Source of the DNA: Liolophura sinensis
Lineage: Eukaryota; Mollusca; Polyplacophora; Chitonida; Chitonidae
Reading direction: 5' to 3'
Length of the DNA: 64,000 nt
Assembly (NCBI RefSeq): GCF_032854445.1
Contig: NC_088305.1
Coordinates: 377,001-441,000 of the forward strand
Shown here: positions 58,880 through 64,000 of the stretch, piece by piece
Layout of the letters: every line of letters begins with the position of its first letter
Position numbering within the stretch: position 1 is the first letter of the stretch
Position numbers and translations under genes: made by a program
The notes under the pieces: generated by a model
Told to the model about the DNA's origin: nothing
The model's input: the letters and a program-made list of their open reading frames with translations, nothing else
Database searches by the model: none

Positions 58880-59005
58880 CTATTTGATTGGTGTTTTACA
58901 TCGTATTTAAGAATATTTCACTTCTACAATGGCAGCCAGTATTATGGTGTGAGGCAACCGAGCAGAGCCCCGGGGATACCGACGACTGTCCGCAAGTTGA
59001 GTTGA
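58880..59005 (-). mobile_element. SINE-A 3' half, inverted
   Basis: 'tgattggtgttttacatcgt', 'caatggcagccagtattatg' and 'cgacgactgtccgcaagttg' match the inverted tail, core and body. Confidence 0.8.
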
Positions 59006-60170
59006 GAATGAATCAGCACCTCCAGTGCTGTGTTGCTCCAATAAGAAAGACCAGGCGTTCCAGGCTACACTTCACAGATCAACGATTTCCAGTATACAAC
59101 TGTCTTGCATAGTTTCAGGCACTGTCACACTAAGTTCCACTCAATATCTCAATGTCACCACCTGACACAACCAGTTCTTTTTGAGGCTGTTTCTCCAAAT
59201 CCAGAAAAATTTGTCTTAGGTCAGATCAGGTGCCAGGTGTTTCTGAAGCCTATGGGGAAAAAAAAAAGAAACAGAAGTAAAATCATTACCTTACTGCGTG
59301 TTTGAACACCTTTCTCAGTAATTTATACATCAGCAGTTCAGTCTATGGGTGGAGGACTGCAGAGAGGCTGCTTTTAGCTATGCTCATGATGTCGGAGGCC
59401 TATCTTATCATTCTTTACTTGATTAGTCTCTGATTCTCCGTTATGTGCGAATCATTAAAAGTGGCATCAACCAATGAAACACGCCTAAATATCGACAGTT
59501 GTATGAAGGATATTTATCCCGACAATTGGCAGTTGGAAACCTACTGGCAGTAAGTTTATACGCTTACTGATTAGTACGAATGCTGTAACATATAGCAGCT
59601 TTTAGCATTAACGACGAACTGGTTTGATAATCAGCTGTTGTTGTTGTCTTATGAGTCTGTTAACAACGCAAAAGCACTTTTCCTAATTTTCCTAAAAGCT
59701 TTTCTCAAATCTGCTGTATTTGTCTGACCAACTTTTAGAACAGCTTAGTTTCAGATCACTACGTAACTGTTAAAATGTCTTTTTTAAATCTCCCTCTCAG
59801 TTCTCATGTCTGGCTCTTTTTTGGAGTCTGTCATGTCGTTAGAGCTCTTAACTGGATCACATGATGTAAACTGTCCAATAATATTTTGTACATCAATTTT
59901 CGGTATCTCCCAGGCATTTCGGCCATTTGAATGGCTCTGACAACTGAGTCAAAAAGCTGTTTGAGCCGAGGACGAAGCTATGTTTATCAGTGCAGTGAGT
60001 GACAATTACGCTGCAAATATTGTGAGATTCTTTACAGTTTAGAGTCTTTGCTCCTGCCACAAGCAAGTATTTCTGTAAATCTGTAATTTGACCTGAACTG
60101 TTGATCAATTGATTGATGTCTAAGACAATGTTTAGAAGATTTTTCACTCATACAGCAGCCAGTCAGGATT
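59006..60170. other. intergenic or 3' flank of gamma-tubulin, nothing recognised
   Basis: No coding pattern. It lies downstream of the gamma-tubulin stop on the minus strand, but no clear minus-strand AATAAA close to the stop was identified. Confidence 0.35.
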
Positions 60171-60171
60171 C

Positions 60172-60262
60172 ATTTATTTATTTCATGGATGTTTTATGTC
60201 ACGCTCAAGGGTATTTGACTTTGTGACACCAGCCAGTGTTTCACGGTGGGAGGAAACTGGGT
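60172..60262 (-). mobile_element. SINE-A tail fragment, inverted and diverged
   Basis: 'atggatgttttatgtcacgc' and 'caccagccagtgtttcacgg' followed by 'tgggaggaaactgggt'. Confidence 0.6.
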
Positions 60263-60411
60263 ATCAAAATTGTTTTTTTGAGTTTTTTCTGACAAACACA
60301 ATTCAATACGGTACCTTAAAAGTATGGTCACAGTCGGTATTTGATGTGGGAGAAAACCTGTCAGGTTTTGGGAGGCATTAACTGATCTGAAACTCAACGA
60401 ACTTAAAATGG

Positions 60412-60615
60412 CTATTTACGTACTCGATTCAGACCCCATGACAAGTAATCTGGCCTGGTCGCAGCCTGGTATTCATCCACCAGCTGTTGCAGAACCTCCC
60501 GGGAATCATCAAACTCGTCCAAATTCTCCTTAAAAATGTCCTCTTTCTTGAACTGGTCAAGGAAGGCCTGCCTGTTGATCAATTTGTCAAACTGACGTAA
60601 GGTCCGCTCAAACAG
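60412..60615 (-). CDS. TUBG1: gamma-tubulin, last coding exon (partial gene)
   Basis: On the minus strand an exon opens at 60615 after a 'ctctttcccag' acceptor, in phase 0, and ends at TAG 60414-60412: 67 residues. It reads [20 protein letters not shown], then [20 protein letters not shown], then [20 protein letters not shown]. This is the H11-H12 C-terminal region of gamma-tubulin, the microtubule-nucleating tubulin of the gamma-tubulin ring complex at centrosomes. The ATRPDY-SWG ending is diagnostic and excludes alpha, beta, delta and epsilon. The final residues here are GLNRVRK, a basic end unlike the short GTQEQ-like acidic end I recall in vertebrates. No other gamma-tubulin exon was recognised between here and the right edge, so the preceding intron is at least about 3.4 kb or that exon was missed. 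Confidence 0.93.
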   Translation of the reverse strand: MFERTLRQFDKLINRQAFLDQFKKEDIFKENLDEFDDSREVLQQLVDEYQAATRPDYLSWGLNRVRK

Positions 60616-62140
60616 CTGGGAAAGAGAAGAAACAACTCAACTTGAGAACAAATTATCAAGGGGATTCTATTATACCTCAAAACAAATTTTGGTCCAGTCA
60701 AACATGCATGTCATTGGCTTATATCCTGAACAAACTTCGCAACAGCCATAGTTCATGTTTTGGCGCAAGGCAGGATATTCCTATCACACCAAAATACCGA
60801 TGACGGTCGCACCATAGAGACTAAAATGTAGGAATAGGTACATCACAAGATTTCACTGACAACAGATATCAGCTTCGTCAGGTGTAGTCCTCGTGCAGAG
60901 GCATGTAGCCTGCCATCTACGACTTTCTTGGAAGAGCTCAACAATCTCTAATGGATGACTAATGAAGATAATTCAGACAGACCAAAGGAAACCACTGTAA
61001 CATTGAATGTTAGCATTGTAACTGTCCTATCATGTTGGTTTTGTAAAGTTGCTGCCAGTGAATGGATGAAGGAAGCCGAAAGGAGAATACAGGCAAAGCT
61101 TTACCAAAGTTGTTAATGTAGATGGTGTTTTAAGCGTGTAAACTATTTATGGCCCATTTGTGGCTGATTGGTGATGCTAGCTATTGCCAAAGTCATTCTT
61201 ATTTCATTGAAAATGGAAGACTGGGTACGGTGGTCAACAACACGCCTCTTTTAAGTTGTGTGAACGTTAATGAAAGCACACTTCAACCAATGAAATTTGT
61301 ACTTTATGATAGAACAAAGCACCACGCCAATGTTTTAACCTTGTAGGTTGATCTGATACATGTATATATATGGTGTATTATTATCTTTGAATCTTCAGAA
61401 GACTTACATCATTACTGGTTACTGATGACATGAACAATTTTGGTAAGAAATGGGAAGATGTTGGAGGGTCAGCGATCCTTGCACAGGCCCAATTAGTGAA
61501 ATATAAACCCTCCGTAGACCAAAGCTTTCAGCTACTGAAGTCAGCTGTAGCTGATTGAGCTGACATTTGTAATAGATTTGCTACATTGTTGCGACATTTG
61601 ACAGTAGCATGCCACAATAAAATCTTTACTTCAGTTCCAAAACTCCAGTGTAGATGTGATCAAATTCACCAGCAAACTGTTCAACATCGTCCTGATGTCC
61701 GCTGCTTCCTGTGTTTCATCAATCGCTCCTTAATAGCTAACAACATTTTTACAAAAATGTCTTCATGCACCCCTTTTCTTAGCTCCATGTTCATTTCATT
61801 GTAATCTACTCATTAGTTTTGGATATGTTTCAGCCATTGCACAGGTGCCTGCCCTCAATACATCCTAGCACTAATATATACGTCGTTGCTGTTAAAAAAC
61901 AAGGCAAGTAACAAAGACCTCGGCAACGGAGCAATCAACAGATTCCACCTACTACACAGCCAAATCATCTCAAATTTTTGTCCACTGTTGTTTCAAACTG
62001 TGCCGAACATGAAATAAATTTGATTTCATAACTTTTTGATATTTTATGGACGAAAACATCACCTACTTTCTGATAATGGTACACAGTCTAACAGTCTCGC
62101 ATTTTCGGTGACGTGGCCTGCTTTGGCATGAGAACGCCTT
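60616..62140. other. probable gamma-tubulin intron, no gene seen
   Basis: Unique-looking AT-rich DNA without recognisable coding or repeat content. Confidence 0.4.
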
Positions 62141-62144
62141 TCAG

Positions 62145-62787
62145 CTATTAATCTCATTTCATCATCTCCACGCGCACCTCATTTCATCATCTCCACACGC
62201 ACCTCATTTCATCTCCACACGCGCCTCATTTCATCTCAATAAGCGCCTCATTTCATCTCCATATGCGCATCATTTCATCATCTCCACACGTGCCTCATTT
62301 AATCTCCACACGCGCCTCATTACATCTCCACACGCGCCTCATTACATCTCCACACATGCCTCATTTCATCTCCACACATGCCTCATTTCATCTCAATAAA
62401 CACGTCATTACATCTCCATATGCGCCTCGTTTCATCATCTTCACACGCACCTCATTTCATCCTCTCCACAAACGCCTGATTTTATCCTCTCCACACGCGC
62501 CTCATTTCATCTCCACACGCGCCTCACTTCATCTCCACACGTGCCTCATTTCATCATCTCCACACGTGCCTCATTTCATCTCAACACGTGCCTCATTTCA
62601 TCTCCACACGCGCCTCATTTCATCTCCACACACGTGCCTTATTTCATCTCCACACGCGCCTCACTTCATCTTAATAAGCGCCTCATTTCATCTCCATATG
62701 CGCCTCGTTTCATCATCTCCACACGTGCCTCATTTCACCATCTCCACATGCACCTCATTTCATCTCCACACATGCCTCATTTAATGT
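62145..62787 (+). repeat. 22/25-bp minisatellite, about 28 copies
   Basis: Unit 'catttcatctccacacgcgc' plus 'ct', in some copies with an extra 'atc' ('catttcatcatctccacacg'). The 173-codon open frame (62263-62784) is repeat-derived. Confidence 0.95.
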
Positions 62788-62789
62788 AA

Positions 62790-63660
62790 CTGCGCAAAGA
62801 CTGATGACACTGTATGTAAAAAGTTCACACTGTCAATCTTTCTTCTCGTTCATTACACTTCTTTGTATCATACACATCAGTGTAAAATTAGTAAATTTTA
62901 AATACATAATTTATTTTTCTGCGACATTTTATTTACATCTGTCCTATGTTAATATGTGTGTTCATATTTATTATTTTGTTTTCACCCAACCTTCATGAGA
63001 ATTTGAAGATTAACTATTGGTGGTACAGACTCGTTCAGCACCTAAATACGCTACTGTACTGCTACAAGAAGAAAGACGTCACATGACAAGGGCAGGTGCC
63101 TGTGGCCATTGCATTGCTGTACAGAGATGGCATTTCTGAAAATTTGTTAGAACTCACTCACTGGTCCACAGGAGAGACACAGCCAATGGGATAGCGTGTA
63201 TCATAGCGACATTCACTAGAAACCAGCATGTGTTATCTACTTTTCTTTCACTTTTACAGGCATACCAAAGACTGATCAAACCAAAGATGAAATAACTCCC
63301 ACTTTGTTTACCCACCACGCCCTAATACATCAGAGTTGTGGATACATTTAAAGCCCTTATTTCCCCTCCCTGCCAGACTTTCTTATCCCAACTCTCACCA
63401 GCACGCCAAGATTTTACTATCTGTGGCATCCACTTAAAACAACATGTCAAAAAAGTCGAACAAAACATGCATTATGGCAATGTTTAATGTCGTACATCCA
63501 CTTATTGAGAGGAGGCATAATTACGAAATGGGAATTTGAGAACACTTGGTCATTTTGAAAATTATTTCTGTGACTTTCGTACGTGAATTTACTAGGATTA
63601 CAGAATTGGTTTTGGTTTATGAAAGTCAAGGCGAGAGTCGGATTCCCAGCGAAAGTAAAG
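62790..63660. other. non-repetitive stretch, nothing recognised
   Basis: No gamma-tubulin exon, RNA gene or repeat family was identified on either strand. Confidence 0.4.
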
Positions 63661-63664
63661 TCCT

Positions 63665-64000
63665 GCTGATGTGGTCGGCCACGATTTAGTGAGGATACTT
63701 ACTGAGGATATACTGGTGTGGTTGGCCAACACTTACTGAGGATAAAGTGGTGTGGCCAACACTTAGTGAGGATACTTACTGAGGATATACTGGTGTGGTT
63801 GGCCAACACTTACTGAGGATAAAGTGGTGTGGCCAACACTTACTGAGGATACTTACTGATATAGTGGTGTGGTTGGCCAACACTTATTGAGGATAAAGTG
63901 ATGTGGCCAACACTTAGTGAGGATACTTACTGAGGATATACTGGTGTGGTTGGCCAACACTTACTGAGGATAAAGTGGTGTGGCCAACACTTAGTGAGGA
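63665..64000 (+). repeat. about 77-bp tandem repeat, more than 4 copies, running off the window
   Basis: Unit built from 'ggtgtggttggccaacactt', 'actgaggataaagtggtgtg' and 'gccaacacttagtgaggata', itself made of related half units. The right end is not reached. Confidence 0.93.

Overview
The window is nuclear DNA from an animal. It shows GT-AG spliced genes, animal-type tubulin introns (after the start ATG and inside codon 76), an AT-leaning background, many tRNA-derived SINE copies with TAAA tails, and about twenty tandem arrays. The SINE whose 3' half carries a 'gcggccagcattatggtgg' core and a 'cggcgtaaaacaccaatcaa' tail, together with frequent 'acatgtac' words, suggests a lophotrochozoan, most likely a mollusc. 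That placement is inference from memory of similar repeats, not a search result. Nothing bacterial or viral was seen.

Layout. 1-8.2 kb: intergenic, with short tandem repeats, a triplicated (AT)n composite and repeat fragments. 8.2-12.3 kb (+): five-exon BTB/BACK-domain protein, 426 aa. 14.6-19.2 kb (+): complete three-exon alpha-tubulin (450 aa). 22.5-23.1 kb: short transposon with terminal inverted repeats. 23.5-28.1 kb (-): second complete three-exon alpha-tubulin (451 aa), tail to tail with the first, with a recognisable TATA box, start exon and poly(A) signal. 28.3-32.9 kb: mostly intergenic and SINEs. 32.9-35.2 kb (-): decayed cut-and-paste transposase (DDE_Tnp_4 type) with a possible THAP-like remnant. 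36.2-52.5 kb (+): an eleven-exon gene for a 521-aa ADP-ribosyltransferase with two PBZ zinc fingers, a coiled coil, a PARP catalytic domain with the H-Y-E triad and a C-terminal BRCT domain. More than a third of its span is minisatellite DNA, and its stop codon lies inside the first unit of a 36-bp array of about 51 copies. 54.4-60.2 kb: repeats and intergenic DNA. 60.4-60.6 kb (-): last coding exon of gamma-tubulin, the rest lying upstream, beyond or near the right edge. 62.1-64.0 kb: two further tandem arrays, the last running off the window.

How the genes relate. The alpha-tubulins and gamma-tubulin are microtubule components (polymer subunit and nucleator). The two alpha copies share a 572-bp tract with no difference that I could see, in inverted orientation, which points to recent gene conversion. 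The PBZ-PARP-BRCT protein combines poly(ADP-ribose) reading, ADP-ribose writing and a phospho-protein or DNA-end binding fold in one chain, as expected of a DNA-damage factor. This domain order is the most interesting coding observation here. The BTB/BACK protein is probably an adaptor. No functional link among the neighbours is implied by their adjacency.
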